From Mycolicibacterium agri (GTDB taxonomy: Bacteria > Actinomycetota > Actinomycetes > Mycobacteriales > Mycobacteriaceae), in NCBI RefSeq assembly GCF_002553505.1, contig NZ_PDCP01000028.1, positions 1 to 64,000 of the forward strand: 64,000 bases of DNA, written 5' to 3'. Below, one piece after another: positions 53,709-63,189 of this stretch. Position 1 is the first letter of the stretch; each line of letters begins with the position of its first letter. Both the position numbers and the translations under genes were made by a program. The notes beneath the pieces are model-generated. The model searched no databases. It was not told where the DNA came from and was given only the letters and a program-made list of their open reading frames with translations.

Positions 53709-54866
53709 TTACGAATCGCCGCGCGGCAAATCCGCCGGTGCACCCGTTTGGAGGTCGTCGGCTCGATAGCGGCTGCGCGCAACCAATGTCAGCCGCAGGT
53801 CGTCGATCAGGTGGTCGAGGAACTGGACGCGGTAGTCGGCGTCGCCGACGGCGCGCGCGCTGACATACATGAACGTCAACGCGGCCAGAAACATGGTGGT
53901 CTGGATGAGCGATTGCGGGACCGGCAGCGTCATTCCCAGGATCTGGCCGTCGGCCGAGCCGTTGCGGCTCCACTGCGCCAGCAGCTCGGGGCTGAGCAGG
54001 ATGAGCCCGAGGACAAAGAAGATCAACCCCGCCACGATCGCCACCAGGGCGACCTGCAGCACCTGCGACGTGACGAGCACGAAGACCACGTTGACGCGCT
54101 CGATCCGCGACAGCGGGGCGGCCGACCGCGGGTCGGGCATCGCCTCAAAAGGGGTGCCGGTCAACCGGACGTCGTCGTCGGCGGCCTGGCGCGAACCGGT
54201 CAGCATCGGGCGCACCCGATCCACCGTGGACGATGCGATGAACGCGACCGCGATCAACCCCAGAAACGCCAGCGCCAGCCACAACCGGGGTCTGCTGACG
54301 ATCGAGGCCATCAGCCAGACGTAGGTGTTGAAGAAGACCAGGACGGTGAGCAGGACGACGGGCAGCGCGCGCACCAGCAGCGGGCCCAGGTAAGCGAGAT
54401 TGTCGGCCGCGGTCCGCAGACCCCAGCCGAGAATCGCGCCGACCCCACACGCGGTGAGCGCCAACACCAGGGCGATCACGACGGCCTCGAACACCAGGTT
54501 CCCGAAGATGTTGCGGCTGGGCCCGCCGAAGATACCGCCGGCGACCACGACGAGCACCGCGACCGCCGCCACCAGCGTCCTCGCGCGCACACTCGTGATG
54601 CGCGACACGCCCCAGCCGACCGCCGCGGCGACCGGGAGCACGACGACGAGAAGCCCGAGCACGAACCACTCGGTGCGAGTCGGTTCCCCGTCGATGTTGA
54701 CGGTGTGCTTACCGGTGATCTGGACGACGGCGATCGAGTTGGCCATGAACACCGCGAACGCGGCCAGCACGGGCGCGCAGCGCGGCCACAGCCGCCGCAC
54801 CAACGCCCCTGGCCGCAGCACCGCGGGCAACCCGCGTTCGAGGAACCATTGATCGGCAGCCCGCAT
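53709..54866 (-). CDS. Conserved integral membrane protein (Rv2113-like)
   Basis: The 385-aa protein begins MRAADQWFLERGLPAVLRPG and has about eight hydrophobic segments, for example VLAAFAVFMANSIAVVQITG, LGLLVVVLPVAAAVGWGVS and VLLTVLVFFNTYVWLMASIV. A charged cytoplasmic stretch (about 230-270) follows, and the C-terminal tail is hydrophilic. No known domain. A GAAGGAAG site precedes the ATG at 54866. Its location near dop matches Rv2113 from memory. Function is unknown. Confidence 0.75.
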   Translation of the reverse strand: MRAADQWFLERGLPAVLRPGALVRRLWPRCAPVLAAFAVFMANSIAVVQITGKHTVNIDGEPTRTEWFVLGLLVVVLPVAAAVGWGVSRITSVRARTLVAAVAVLVVVAGGIFGGPSRNIFGNLVFEAVVIALVLALTACGVGAILGWGLRTAADNLAYLGPLLVRALPVVLLTVLVFFNTYVWLMASIVSRPRLWLALAFLGLIAVAFIASSTVDRVRPMLTGSRQAADDDVRLTGTPFEAMPDPRSAAPLSRIERVNVVFVLVTSQVLQVALVAIVAGLIFFVLGLILLSPELLAQWSRNGSADGQILGMTLPVPQSLIQTTMFLAALTFMYVSARAVGDADYRVQFLDHLIDDLRLTLVARSRYRADDLQTGAPADLPRGDS

Positions 54867-55117
54867 CGACCTTCCTTCTAATTGTCCTGCTTGCAAGGCA
54901 CGGTCGCAGGCTACTGGGAGGCGTTCCCTTTGAGCTGGAATTCCGCTATGCGATCAGCGGAAGACCCTCGCGCAATTCCGAAATTGAATTCGTGAGCGTA
55001 CGAGAATGAATTCGTTGCATACGCCGCAAAAATATAGGGAAACACCCGATTTCTTTACTGTCCAGCCTTCCTAACGTGGTGGTCTGCGAAGTGTTCCCCT
55101 TTCCGAAAGGACGCGCC

Positions 55118-55883
55118 ATGCGGGTCCTCAATCGCACAACGACTATTACATGGTTTGTGACCGCGGTCTGCGCAGCCGGTTTTATCCCCCTTCCGGTAGG
55201 GCATGCCACCCCGTACCGCTTAGCCCCGGCTGACGACTGCCAATACGAGTTTCCCGGGGCCTTCGTGTTGAACCAGAGCAACGGCTTCCCGGGTGGAGAT
55301 CGTGGCGTTCGGGCCGAAAGTCAACGGCGGTAGGGTCAACTCCTTCAACAACCGGCAGGAGATGGCCAATAACGGCGCCGCCTACGGCGGCATTTCAGGC
55401 CAGACTGTCGCATTCAATATCAACTGGAATGGGGGTCCGATAGGTTCATACAAGGGCACCGTCCGCGACGACGGCACGGTTTTTGGAGGAACCACCGATC
55501 CCCAAGGCAACGCGGCAAGCTGGGAATCTGTCACGAAGCTGGTATGCAAAGCGGCCCCCGCCCCCGACGCTCCTGCGCCTGCCCCTCCAGCCGAGAAGCC
55601 CGCTGACAAACCTGCGCCGGAGGCGCCGCCGGAAAAGAAGCCCCTCCAGGGGCCGGCGGTCTCGGCGAAACCCGGATTTGCAGGAGTCACGTTCACCTTC
55701 ACTGACCGCAGTGGAGTCGCATCTCAATACACCTACTCGTCCGAGGGATTCTCGGACACCTTCGCCCTGCCGGCCAACGGGTCTGCCGACCTGTTCGTTC
55801 CGGCGATCCGCCTTGGCCGAACTCGCACCGGCACCGTGTCGTGTGACAACGGTACGAGTTCGCCCACGTCAGTCGAGTTCTGA
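55118..55883 (+). pseudogene. Secreted protein, single-base frameshift
   Basis: Frame 1 starts at the ATG 55118 after GAAAGGAC and encodes a signal peptide (TTITWFVTAVCAAGFIPLPV ... GHA) and DDCQYEFPGAFVLNQSNGF. It then slips. Frame 2 continues with VEIVAFGPKVNGGRVNSFNN, NINWNGGPIGSYKGTVRDDG, a Pro/Ala/Lys linker and a C-terminal domain (FTFTDRSGVASQYTYSSEGF). Removing one base in CCCGGG at 55288-55293 joins them as NGFRVEIVAF. The product would be a secreted protein of about 254 aa in two domains with a PAPAPPAEKPADKPAPE-type linker. Function is unknown. Confidence 0.72.
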
Positions 55884-55987
55884 GACAGGGCTTGCGCCCG
55901 AGCCATGAGGTCCCGCCTTGACAGGCATGACGGTGGTCGGCGTCGGCGGCAATCACGGGCCGAAATAGCCGAGATCCACCTGTCGCC

Positions 55988-55993
55988 TACGCT
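55988..55993 (+). promoter_or_regulatory. -10 element TACGCT before dop
   Basis: TACGCT ends 6 nt before the dop ATG at 56000. It is likely to be the leaderless promoter for the dop-pup-prcBA transcript. Confidence 0.55.
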
Positions 55994-55999
55994 GGTGGC

Positions 56000-57496
56000 A
56001 TGCAACGGATTATCGGGACCGAGGTCGAGTACGGCATCTCCTCGCCGTCCGACCCGACCGCCAATCCGATCCTGACGTCGACACAGGCGGTCCTCGCATA
56101 CGCGGCTGCCGCTGGCATCCAGCGAGCCAAGCGCACCCGGTGGGACTACGAGGTGGAGTCCCCGCTGCGCGACGCCCGCGGCTTCGACCTGAGCCGGTCG
56201 GCGGGCCCGCCGCCGGTGGTGGACGCCGACGAGGTCGGCGCGGCGAATATGATCCTGACCAACGGCGCGCGCCTCTACGTCGACCACGCCCACCCCGAAT
56301 ACTCGGCGCCGGAGTGCACCGACCCGCTGGACGCCGTCATTTGGGACAAGGCGGGCGAGCGGGTGATGGAGGCGGCGGCGCGGCACGTGGCCAGCGTGCC
56401 GGGGGCGGCGAAACTGCAGCTCTACAAGAACAACGTGGACGGCAAGGGCGCGTCCTACGGCTCGCACGAGAACTACCTGATGTCGCGCCAGACGCCGTTC
56501 TCGGCGGTGATCGCAGGCCTCACGCCGTTTCTGGTGTCGCGGCAGGTCGTCACCGGTTCCGGCCGCGTCGGCATCGGCCCGTCGGGGGATGAGCCCGGCT
56601 TTCAGCTGTCGCAGCGCGCCGACTACATCGAGGTCGAGGTCGGCCTGGAGACCACGCTCAAGCGCGGCATCATCAACACCCGCGACGAGCCGCACGCCGA
56701 CGCCGACAAGTACCGCAGGCTGCACGTCATCATCGGCGACGCGAACCTGTCGGAGACGTCGACCTACCTCAAGCTCGGCACCACGGCGCTGGTGCTGGAT
56801 CTCATCGAAGAGGGCATGGACCTCTCCGACCTGGCGCTGGCCCGGCCGGTGCACGCCGTGCACGTGATCAGCCGGGACCCGTCGCTGCGCGCCACCGTCG
56901 CGCTGGCCGACGGACGCGAACTGACCGGCCTTGCGCTGCAACGGATTTACCTCGACCGGGTGGCCAAGCTGGTGGACAGCCGCGACCCCGACCCGCGTGC
57001 CGCCGACATCGTCGAAACCTGGGCCCACGTGCTCGACCTGCTCGAGCGCGACCCGATGGAGTGCGCCGAGATCCTGGACTGGCCCGCCAAACTCCGCTTG
57101 CTCGAGGGCTTCCGGAATCGGGAGAACCTGGCCTGGTCGGCGCCGCGGCTGCACCTCGTCGACCTGCAGTACTCCGATGTGCGCCTGGACAAGGGCCTCT
57201 ATAACCGCCTGGTGGCCCGTGGATCGATGAAGCGTCTGGTCACAGAACAGCAGGTGCGCGACGCCGTCGACAATCCGCCGACCGACACCCGCGCCTACTT
57301 CCGCGGCGAGTGTCTGCGCCGCTTCGGCGCTGACATCGCGGCGGCCAGCTGGGATTCGGTGATCTTCGACCTCGGCGGCGATTCGCTGGTCCGGATTCCC
57401 ACCCTGGAACCGCTGCGAGGAAGTAAAGCCCACGTCGGGGCGTTGCTGGACTCAGTGGACAGCGCCGCCGAACTGGTGGAACAGCTCACGACTTAG
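56000..57496 (+). CDS. dop: Pup deamidase/depupylase Dop
   Basis: The 498-aa enzyme of the glutamine-synthetase-like PafA/Dop family converts the C-terminal Gln of Pup to Glu and removes Pup from substrates. The N-terminal IIGTEVEYGIS holds the nucleotide/metal glutamates, and LYVDHAHPEYS holds Asp95, which corresponds to the family's catalytic Asp. SYGSHENYLMSR and HADADKYRRLHVIIGDAN complete the active site. It is longer than PafA because of the Dop-specific loop after residue 40. It heads the dop-pup-prcB-prcA operon. Confidence 0.96.
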   Translation: MQRIIGTEVEYGISSPSDPTANPILTSTQAVLAYAAAAGIQRAKRTRWDYEVESPLRDARGFDLSRSAGPPPVVDADEVGAANMILTNGARLYVDHAHPEYSAPECTDPLDAVIWDKAGERVMEAAARHVASVPGAAKLQLYKNNVDGKGASYGSHENYLMSRQTPFSAVIAGLTPFLVSRQVVTGSGRVGIGPSGDEPGFQLSQRADYIEVEVGLETTLKRGIINTRDEPHADADKYRRLHVIIGDANLSETSTYLKLGTTALVLDLIEEGMDLSDLALARPVHAVHVISRDPSLRATVALADGRELTGLALQRIYLDRVAKLVDSRDPDPRAADIVETWAHVLDLLERDPMECAEILDWPAKLRLLEGFRNRENLAWSAPRLHLVDLQYSDVRLDKGLYNRLVARGSMKRLVTEQQVRDAVDNPPTDTRAYFRGECLRRFGADIAAASWDSVIFDLGGDSLVRIPTLEPLRGSKAHVGALLDSVDSAAELVEQLTT

Positions 57497-57591
57497 CACA
57501 GCTATCCCGGGCAATTTGGCCGTCGACCGGTACTGTGGAGGAACCGGCGGGCGGCGACAGAGCCCGCCGATGACGAATTCAGGAGGCAGCG

Positions 57592-57786
57592 ATGGCTCAA
57601 GAGCAGACCAAGCGTGGCGGTGGTGGCGGAGAGGACGACGACCTCACCGGCAGCACGGCCGCCGGGCAGGAGCGTCGCGAAAAGCTGGCCGAGGAAACCG
57701 ACGACCTGCTCGACGAGATTGACGACGTTCTCGAGGAGAACGCCGAGGACTTCGTGCGCGCATACGTCCAGAAGGGCGGACAGTGA
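57592..57786 (+). CDS. pup: Prokaryotic ubiquitin-like protein Pup
   Basis: The 64-aa disordered modifier ends VRAYVQKGGQ. The C-terminal GGQ must be deamidated by Dop before ligation by PafA. The central helix region ERREKLAEETDDLLDEIDDV binds the Mpa coiled coil, and the N-terminus is the unfolding initiator. A CAGGAGGC site precedes the ATG. The stop overlaps the prcB GTG (GTGA). Confidence 0.98.
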   Translation: MAQEQTKRGGGGGEDDDLTGSTAAGQERREKLAEETDDLLDEIDDVLEENAEDFVRAYVQKGGQ

Positions 57787-58691
57787 GCTGGCCGCACCGC
57801 GAGCAGCTAACCTTTCCGTCCCCCCTTCCCGGAGCGCCCTCTGTCCCTGTGGACCTGTCGTCCTTTTCTGAACTTCTGCGCCGCCAGGCGCCCGAGCTGT
57901 TACCCGTCAACAGAGCCACCGCCGGCGAGGCGGGCCGTGCGGGTGACGCCTTGCCGCACGGCACCACGATCGTCGCGTTGAAGTTTCCGGGCGGCGTTGT
58001 GATGGCGGGTGACCGTCGGTCCACGCAGGGCAACATGATCGCCGGTCGCGACGTGCAGAAGGTGTACATCACCGACGACTACACCGCGACCGGCATCGCA
58101 GGCACCGCGGCGATCGCGGTCGAATTCGCCCGCCTCTACGCGGTCGAACTCGAGCACTACGAGAAGCTCGAGGGCGTGGCGCTGACGTTCAACGGCAAGG
58201 TGAACCGATTGGCCACCATGGTCCGCGGCAATCTCGGCGCGGCACTGCAGGGCTTCGTCGCGCTGCCCCTGCTGGCCGGGTTCGACCTGGACGATCCCAA
58301 TCCGCAGGCCGCGGGGCGCATCGTGTCGTTCGACGCGGCGGGCGGATGGAACTTCGAAGAAGAGGGCTACCAGTCGGTGGGATCTGGCTCGATCTTCGCC
58401 AAGTCGTCGATGAAGAAGCTGTACTCGCAGGTGACCGACGCCGATTCGGCCCTGCGGGTGGCCATCGAGGCGCTTTACGACGCCGCCGACGACGACTCTG
58501 CGACCGGTGGGCCCGACCTGGTGCGCGGCATATATCCGACGGCGGTGCTCATCGACATCGAGGGCGCCCAGGAGGTGCCCGAGCAACGCATCGCCGAGTT
58601 GGCGCAGCAGGTCATCGAAAGCCGCTCTCGGGCAGACACTTTCGGCCCTGACGGCGTTCACCGCTCGACCGATGCGCGGGGAGATACGTGA
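57783..58691 (+). CDS. prcB: 20S proteasome beta subunit
   Basis: The 302-aa precursor has a ~60-residue propeptide ending DALPHG, which is removed to expose the nucleophile Thr61 (TTIVALKFPGGVVMAGDRRS). Lys and Asp of the active site lie in VVMAGDRRST and the later SMKKLY region. It forms the inner rings of the proteasome. The GTG start lies within the pup stop, and its own stop overlaps the prcA GTG. Translation of pup-prcB-prcA is therefore tightly coupled. Confidence 0.97.
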   Translation: MSWPHREQLTFPSPLPGAPSVPVDLSSFSELLRRQAPELLPVNRATAGEAGRAGDALPHGTTIVALKFPGGVVMAGDRRSTQGNMIAGRDVQKVYITDDYTATGIAGTAAIAVEFARLYAVELEHYEKLEGVALTFNGKVNRLATMVRGNLGAALQGFVALPLLAGFDLDDPNPQAAGRIVSFDAAGGWNFEEEGYQSVGSGSIFAKSSMKKLYSQVTDADSALRVAIEALYDAADDDSATGGPDLVRGIYPTAVLIDIEGAQEVPEQRIAELAQQVIESRSRADTFGPDGVHRSTDARGDT

Positions 58692-59455
58692 GTTTTCCAT
58701 ACTTCATATCGCCTGAGCAGGCGATGCGTGAGCGCTCGGAGCTCGCGCGCAAAGGCATCTCCAGGGGCCGCAGCGTCGTGGTGCTGGCCTACGAAGACGG
58801 TGTGCTGTTCGTCGCCGAGAACCCGTCGCGGTCGCTGCAGAAGGTCAGCGAGCTCTACGACCGGGTCGGCTTCGCCGCCGTCGGGCGTTTCAACGAGTTC
58901 GACAACCTGCGCCGCGGCGGCATCCAATACGCCGACACCCGCGGTTATGCCTACGCCCGCCGCGACGTCACCGGCCGCCAGCTCGCCAACGTCTACGCGC
59001 AGACGCTCGGCACGATCTTCACCGAACAGGCCAAGCCATACGAGGTCGAGCTGTGCGTGGCCGAGGTCGCCCACTACGGCGAAACCAAGGCGCCCGAGCT
59101 CTACCGCATCACCTATGACGGCTCCATCGCCGACGAGCCGCACTTCGTCGTGATGGGCGGCACCACCGAGCCGATCATCGAGAAGCTCAACGAGTCCTAC
59201 ACCGAGAACGCAAAACTCGCCGACGCCGTGAAGATCGCCGTCGACGCGCTCAACGTCGTGGGTGAAGGTTCCGAACCGCGGGCGCTCGGCCCCGACACGC
59301 TCGAGGTCGCCATCCTCGACGCGAACCGGCCGCGGCGGGCATTCCGCCGCATCACGGGCTCGGCGCTCACGGCGCTGCTACCCGAGAGCAGCGCGGGTCC
59401 CTCCGGCTCCTCCAGCGACTCAAGCTCCGAAGCCGGCTCCTCCAAGAGCGAATAG
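58688..59455 (+). CDS. prcA: 20S proteasome alpha subunit
   Basis: The 255-aa outer-ring subunit begins MSFPYFISPEQAMRERSELA with the gate-forming N-terminus, then RSVVVLAYEDGVLFVAENPS. It lacks a catalytic Thr and has no propeptide. The C-terminal tail is Ser/Gly-rich (SAGPSGSSSDSSSEAGSS). It recruits Mpa through pockets that bind the GQYL tail of the ATPase. Confidence 0.96.
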   Translation: MSFPYFISPEQAMRERSELARKGISRGRSVVVLAYEDGVLFVAENPSRSLQKVSELYDRVGFAAVGRFNEFDNLRRGGIQYADTRGYAYARRDVTGRQLANVYAQTLGTIFTEQAKPYEVELCVAEVAHYGETKAPELYRITYDGSIADEPHFVVMGGTTEPIIEKLNESYTENAKLADAVKIAVDALNVVGEGSEPRALGPDTLEVAILDANRPRRAFRRITGSALTALLPESSAGPSGSSSDSSSEAGSSKSE

Positions 59456-59547
59456 CCTCTTCGACCCCTCGGGGCGTTCACAGCCAATTGCAGGCTTGAT
59501 TTTTGGCGTTTTGCGGTTGACGGCGCGCCCGTTGGGAGGGAGCATCT

Positions 59548-59564
59548 GTTGCGCAGTGCACAAC
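59548..59564. promoter_or_regulatory. Inverted repeat GTTGCGCAGTGCACAAC
   Basis: The arms GTTG/CAAC lie around a 9-bp centre that is itself near-palindromic (GCAGTGC). It is 41 bp before the methylamine-oxidoreductase ATG and 19 bp centre-to-centre from the next repeat. Confidence 0.55.
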
Positions 59565-59566
59565 GC

Positions 59567-59583
59567 GTTGCGTCATAGGCAAC
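59567..59583. promoter_or_regulatory. Inverted repeat GTTGCGTCATAGGCAAC
   Basis: GTTGC-N7-GCAAC has perfect 5-bp arms. With the previous 17-bp site it forms a tandem operator directly in front of the operon, where an IclR- or GntR-type regulator is likely to bind. Confidence 0.55.
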
Positions 59584-59605
59584 AAGCTCCCAAGGACGGC
59601 GCATC

Positions 59606-62047
59606 ATGCCCCACGTTGTCGTGATCGGTGCCGGCATCGTCGGCACCTCGCTGGCCGACGAACTGAGCGCACGTGGTGTCACCGAGGTGACCGTGCTGGA
59701 TCGCGGCCCGCTGTTCACCACCGGCGGCTCGACGTCACACGCGCCCGGCCTGGTGTTCCAGACCAACCCGTCCAAGACGATGAGCGCGTTCGCCAGCTAC
59801 ACGGTGCAGAAATTCTGCGCGCTCGAGCACCCCGGCGGGTGGGCCTTCAACCAGGTCGGCGGGCTGGAAGTGGCGACCACACCCGAGCGCTGGGCGGATC
59901 TGCACCGCAAGGCGGGCTGGGCCGCCGCGTGGGGGATCGAGGGTCGGCTGCTGGATCCCGACGAATGCGCGCGACTGCATCCGCTGATCGACCCGGACCA
60001 CATCCTCGGCGGCTTTCACACCCCGACCGACGGGCTGGCCAAGGCGGTGCGCGCAGCCGAAGCCCAAGCCAACCGGGCGATCTCCCGCGGCGCGACCTTC
60101 GTGCCCGACACCGAAGTTCTCGGGATCGTCGACAGGGCGGGCCGTGTGACCGGTGTGCGCACCGCCGACGGCGTGATCGACGCCGACATCGTGGTGTGCG
60201 CGGCGGGATTCTGGGGTGCGCAGCTGGCCAGGACCGTCGGCTTGACCGTGCCACTGGTGCCGATGGCGCACCAGTACGCCCGCACCGGGCAGATCGCCGC
60301 GCTGGTCGGGCGCAACACCGAAGCGTCGGAGGCGAGCTACCCGATTCTGCGGCACCAGGATCAGGACCTGTACTTCCGCGAACACGTCGATCGCCTCGGC
60401 ATCGGCTCCTACAACCATCGCCCCATGCCGGTCGACATATCCACGCTGATGGCCGACACCGCAGGCGAACCGATGCCGTCGATGCTGCCGTTCACCGAGG
60501 ACGACTTTGCGCCCGCCTGGTCGGCGGCCTCGGAACTCATTCCGGCGCTTGCCGATTCGAAAGTCGAGGAGGCGTTCAACGGAATCTTCTCGTTCACCCC
60601 CGACGGTTTCTCGATCATGGGGGAGCACCGCGACCTGAGTGGGTTCTGGGTCGCCGAGGCCGTCTGGGTGACCCATTCGGCCGGGGTGGCCAAGGCGACG
60701 GCCGAGTGGATCGTCGACGGTGTCCCGTCGGTCGACGTGCATGAGTGCGACCTGTACCGGTTCGAGGACGTCGCCCGCAGTCCCGAGTTCATCATGCAGA
60801 CCAGTTCTCAGGCCTTCGTCGAGGTCTACGACATCATTCACCCCTACCAGTTCCGCAGCGCGCTGCGTGGCCTTCGCACCAGCCCGTTCTACGAACGCCA
60901 GAAGCAACTCGGCGCGTTCTTCTACGAGGGCGCGGGCTGGGAGCGTCCGGCGTGGTTCGAGGCGAACGCCGAGCTGGCGCAACGGCTTCGCGACGGCGGA
61001 TTGGCGTTTCCCGACCGCGACGAGTGGTCGTCGCGGTTCTGGTCGCCGATCTCGATCGCCGAGGCGCACTGGACCAGGCAACGTGTCGCGATTTATGACA
61101 TGACGCCGTTGACGCGCTACGAGGTCGCCGGCCCGAACGCGGCGTCGTTCCTGCAGCAGATGACGAGCAACAATGTCGACAAGAGCGTCGGGTCGGTGAC
61201 CTACACGATGCTGCTCGACGAATCCGGCGGAATCCGAAGCGATATCACCGTGGCACGGCTGGCCGACACCCGCTTCCAGGTGGCCGTCAATGGTCCACTG
61301 GACTTCGACTGGTTCGCCCGTCACCTCGTCGACGGCGTCACGCTGCGCGACATCACCGGCGGCACGTGCTGCCTCGGCGTCTGGGGGCCGCTGGCCCGCG
61401 ATCTGGTGCAGCCGCTGTGCCCTGATGAGCTGTCGCACGAAAACTTCAAGTACTTCCGCGCGCTGCAGACGCATCTCGGCGCGATACCCGTCACCATGCT
61501 GCGGGTGTCCTACGTCGGCGAACTGGGCTGGGAGATCTACGCCAACGCCGAATATGGCGCAGCACTGTGGGATTTGCTCTTCGACGTGGGCCAGCGCCAC
61601 GAGGTGATCGCCGCCGGGCGGATCGCGTTCAACAGCCTGCGCATCGAAAAGGGCTACCGGCTGTGGGGCACGGACATGACCACCGAACACCAGCCCAAGG
61701 CCGCGGGCGTCGACTTCGCGGTGAAGATGACCAAGGACGACTTCATCGGCAAGGGGGCGCTCGAGCGCGCAGTCGCGCCCGAGAAGCTGTTGCGCAGCAT
61801 CGTCTTCGACGACCCGTCTGCAGTCGCGCTCGGCAAGGAACCTGTGTACGTCGACGGGCGCTGCGCCGGGTATGTGACCAGCGCCGGGTATTCGCCCACC
61901 GTCGGGCGCACGATCGCCTACGCCTGGCTGCCCGCAAGCACCCGAATCGGTGACACCGTCACCGTCGACTACCGCGGCACCCGCTCGACCGCCACTGTGC
62001 ACACCGAGCCGGTAGTCGACCCCGAGATGGCGCGGATCAAGAGGTGA
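59606..62047 (+). CDS. GcvT-domain FAD-dependent oxidoreductase (dimethylglycine/sarcosine dehydrogenase-like)
   Basis: The 813-aa protein has an N-terminal DAO domain (about 1-370) with VVVIGAGIVGTSLADEL and a histidine in GGSTSHAPGLVFQ at the covalent-flavin position of dimethylglycine dehydrogenases. A middle FAO-type region (about 375-430) follows. The C-terminal GcvT folate-binding part (about 430-800) has MTPLTRYEVAGPNAASFLQQ, LGVWGPLARDLVQ and RVSYVGELGWEIYANAEYGA. The predicted reaction is oxidative N-demethylation with transfer of the one-carbon unit to tetrahydrofolate. It heads an operon with a sarcosine-oxidase-like protein and a Rieske oxygenase, which fits glycine-betaine breakdown. 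Confidence 0.88.
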   Translation: MPHVVVIGAGIVGTSLADELSARGVTEVTVLDRGPLFTTGGSTSHAPGLVFQTNPSKTMSAFASYTVQKFCALEHPGGWAFNQVGGLEVATTPERWADLHRKAGWAAAWGIEGRLLDPDECARLHPLIDPDHILGGFHTPTDGLAKAVRAAEAQANRAISRGATFVPDTEVLGIVDRAGRVTGVRTADGVIDADIVVCAAGFWGAQLARTVGLTVPLVPMAHQYARTGQIAALVGRNTEASEASYPILRHQDQDLYFREHVDRLGIGSYNHRPMPVDISTLMADTAGEPMPSMLPFTEDDFAPAWSAASELIPALADSKVEEAFNGIFSFTPDGFSIMGEHRDLSGFWVAEAVWVTHSAGVAKATAEWIVDGVPSVDVHECDLYRFEDVARSPEFIMQTSSQAFVEVYDIIHPYQFRSALRGLRTSPFYERQKQLGAFFYEGAGWERPAWFEANAELAQRLRDGGLAFPDRDEWSSRFWSPISIAEAHWTRQRVAIYDMTPLTRYEVAGPNAASFLQQMTSNNVDKSVGSVTYTMLLDESGGIRSDITVARLADTRFQVAVNGPLDFDWFARHLVDGVTLRDITGGTCCLGVWGPLARDLVQPLCPDELSHENFKYFRALQTHLGAIPVTMLRVSYVGELGWEIYANAEYGAALWDLLFDVGQRHEVIAAGRIAFNSLRIEKGYRLWGTDMTTEHQPKAAGVDFAVKMTKDDFIGKGALERAVAPEKLLRSIVFDDPSAVALGKEPVYVDGRCAGYVTSAGYSPTVGRTIAYAWLPASTRIGDTVTVDYRGTRSTATVHTEPVVDPEMARIKR

Positions 62048-62055
62048 CGAGACAG

Positions 62056-63189
62056 ATGAGCTACGACGTCATCGTCATCGGCCTCGGCGGAATGGGAAGC
62101 GCCGCAGCGTATCACCTCGTCGCACGTGGGCAGCGTGTGCTCGGTTTGGAGAAGTTCGGCCCGGCGCACGACAGGGGATCCAGCCACGGCGGGTCGCGCA
62201 TCATCCGGCAGTCCTACTTCGAGGACCCGGCCTACGTGCCGCTGCTGCTGCGCGCCTACGAGCTGTGGGACAAGCTCGCCACCGACACCGGCCGCGAGGT
62301 GTACCGCTTGACAGGTGGCTTGTTCATGGGTCCGCCGGACAGCGTGACGGTCGCGGGCAGCCAGCGGGCCAGCCGCGAATGGGATCTGCCGCACGAGATG
62401 CTCGATGCGGCCGAGATCCGGCGCCGTTTCCCGACTTTCACCCCGTATCCCGGCGACGTCGCGCTCTACGAGTCAAAGGCGGGGTTCGCCCGGCCGGAGA
62501 TGACCGTGCAGGCCCACATCGACCTGGCCGAATCGGCCGGTGCCGAACTGCATTTCGGTGAGCCCCTGCACGGCTGGGACGACACCTCGGGCGGTGTCGC
62601 GGTCACCACAGAGCGCGGCACCTACACGGCGGGCCACCTCGTCATCTGCCCCGGCGCGTGGGCACCGCAGCTGCTCGCCGACTTCGGCATCCCGATCACC
62701 ATCGAGCGGCAGGTGCTGTACTGGTTCGATCCGGTCGGCGGCACAGGGTCTTTCGTGGACCACCCGATCTTCATCCACGAGGACGTCGAGGGCGCGCAAG
62801 CCTACGGATTCCCCGCGATCGACGGGCCAGGCGGCGGCGTGAAGGTCGCGTTCTTCCGCAAGGGAATCGTCTGCACGCCGGAAACGATCGACCGCACCGT
62901 GAGCGAGCAGGAGATCGTCGAAATGCGTGATCGGGTCGCCGCGCTGTTGCCCGCGCTGGCCGGCGATTGTGTGCACACCGCGACGTGCATGTACTCCAAC
63001 ACGCCCGATCAGCATTTCGTCATCGCACGTCACCCGGACGCCGACCGCATTACCGTGGCCTGCGGCTTCTCCGGACACGGCTTCAAATTCGTCCCCGTCG
63101 TCGGGGAGATCCTGGCCGATCTCGCCATCGACGGTGCGACCGGCCATCCCATCTCGTTGTTCGACCCTGGGCGGCTGGTGACCACATGA
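62056..63189 (+). CDS. solA: Monomeric sarcosine oxidase/N-methyltryptophan oxidase family protein
   Basis: The 377-aa flavoprotein starts MSYDVIVIGLGGMGSAAAYH. The adenine-binding motif is followed by SSHGGSRIIRQSYFEDPAY. The cysteine in ATCMYSNTPDQHFVIA matches the residue that carries covalent FAD in monomeric sarcosine oxidase. The predicted reaction is oxidative demethylation of an N-methyl amino acid. An in-frame GTG at 62044, overlapping the previous stop, is an alternative start (381 aa). The ATG at 62056 is chosen as it has a fitting gap to GAGG. Confidence 0.85.
   Translation: MSYDVIVIGLGGMGSAAAYHLVARGQRVLGLEKFGPAHDRGSSHGGSRIIRQSYFEDPAYVPLLLRAYELWDKLATDTGREVYRLTGGLFMGPPDSVTVAGSQRASREWDLPHEMLDAAEIRRRFPTFTPYPGDVALYESKAGFARPEMTVQAHIDLAESAGAELHFGEPLHGWDDTSGGVAVTTERGTYTAGHLVICPGAWAPQLLADFGIPITIERQVLYWFDPVGGTGSFVDHPIFIHEDVEGAQAYGFPAIDGPGGGVKVAFFRKGIVCTPETIDRTVSEQEIVEMRDRVAALLPALAGDCVHTATCMYSNTPDQHFVIARHPDADRITVACGFSGHGFKFVPVVGEILADLAIDGATGHPISLFDPGRLVTT

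Noticed and set aside
55733..57433. 566-codon minus-strand open frame opposite dop
   Set aside because: An antisense shadow of a fully conserved gene.
59735..62002. 755-codon minus-strand open frame opposite the GcvT/FAD oxidoreductase
   Set aside because: Same reason: an antisense shadow without motifs.
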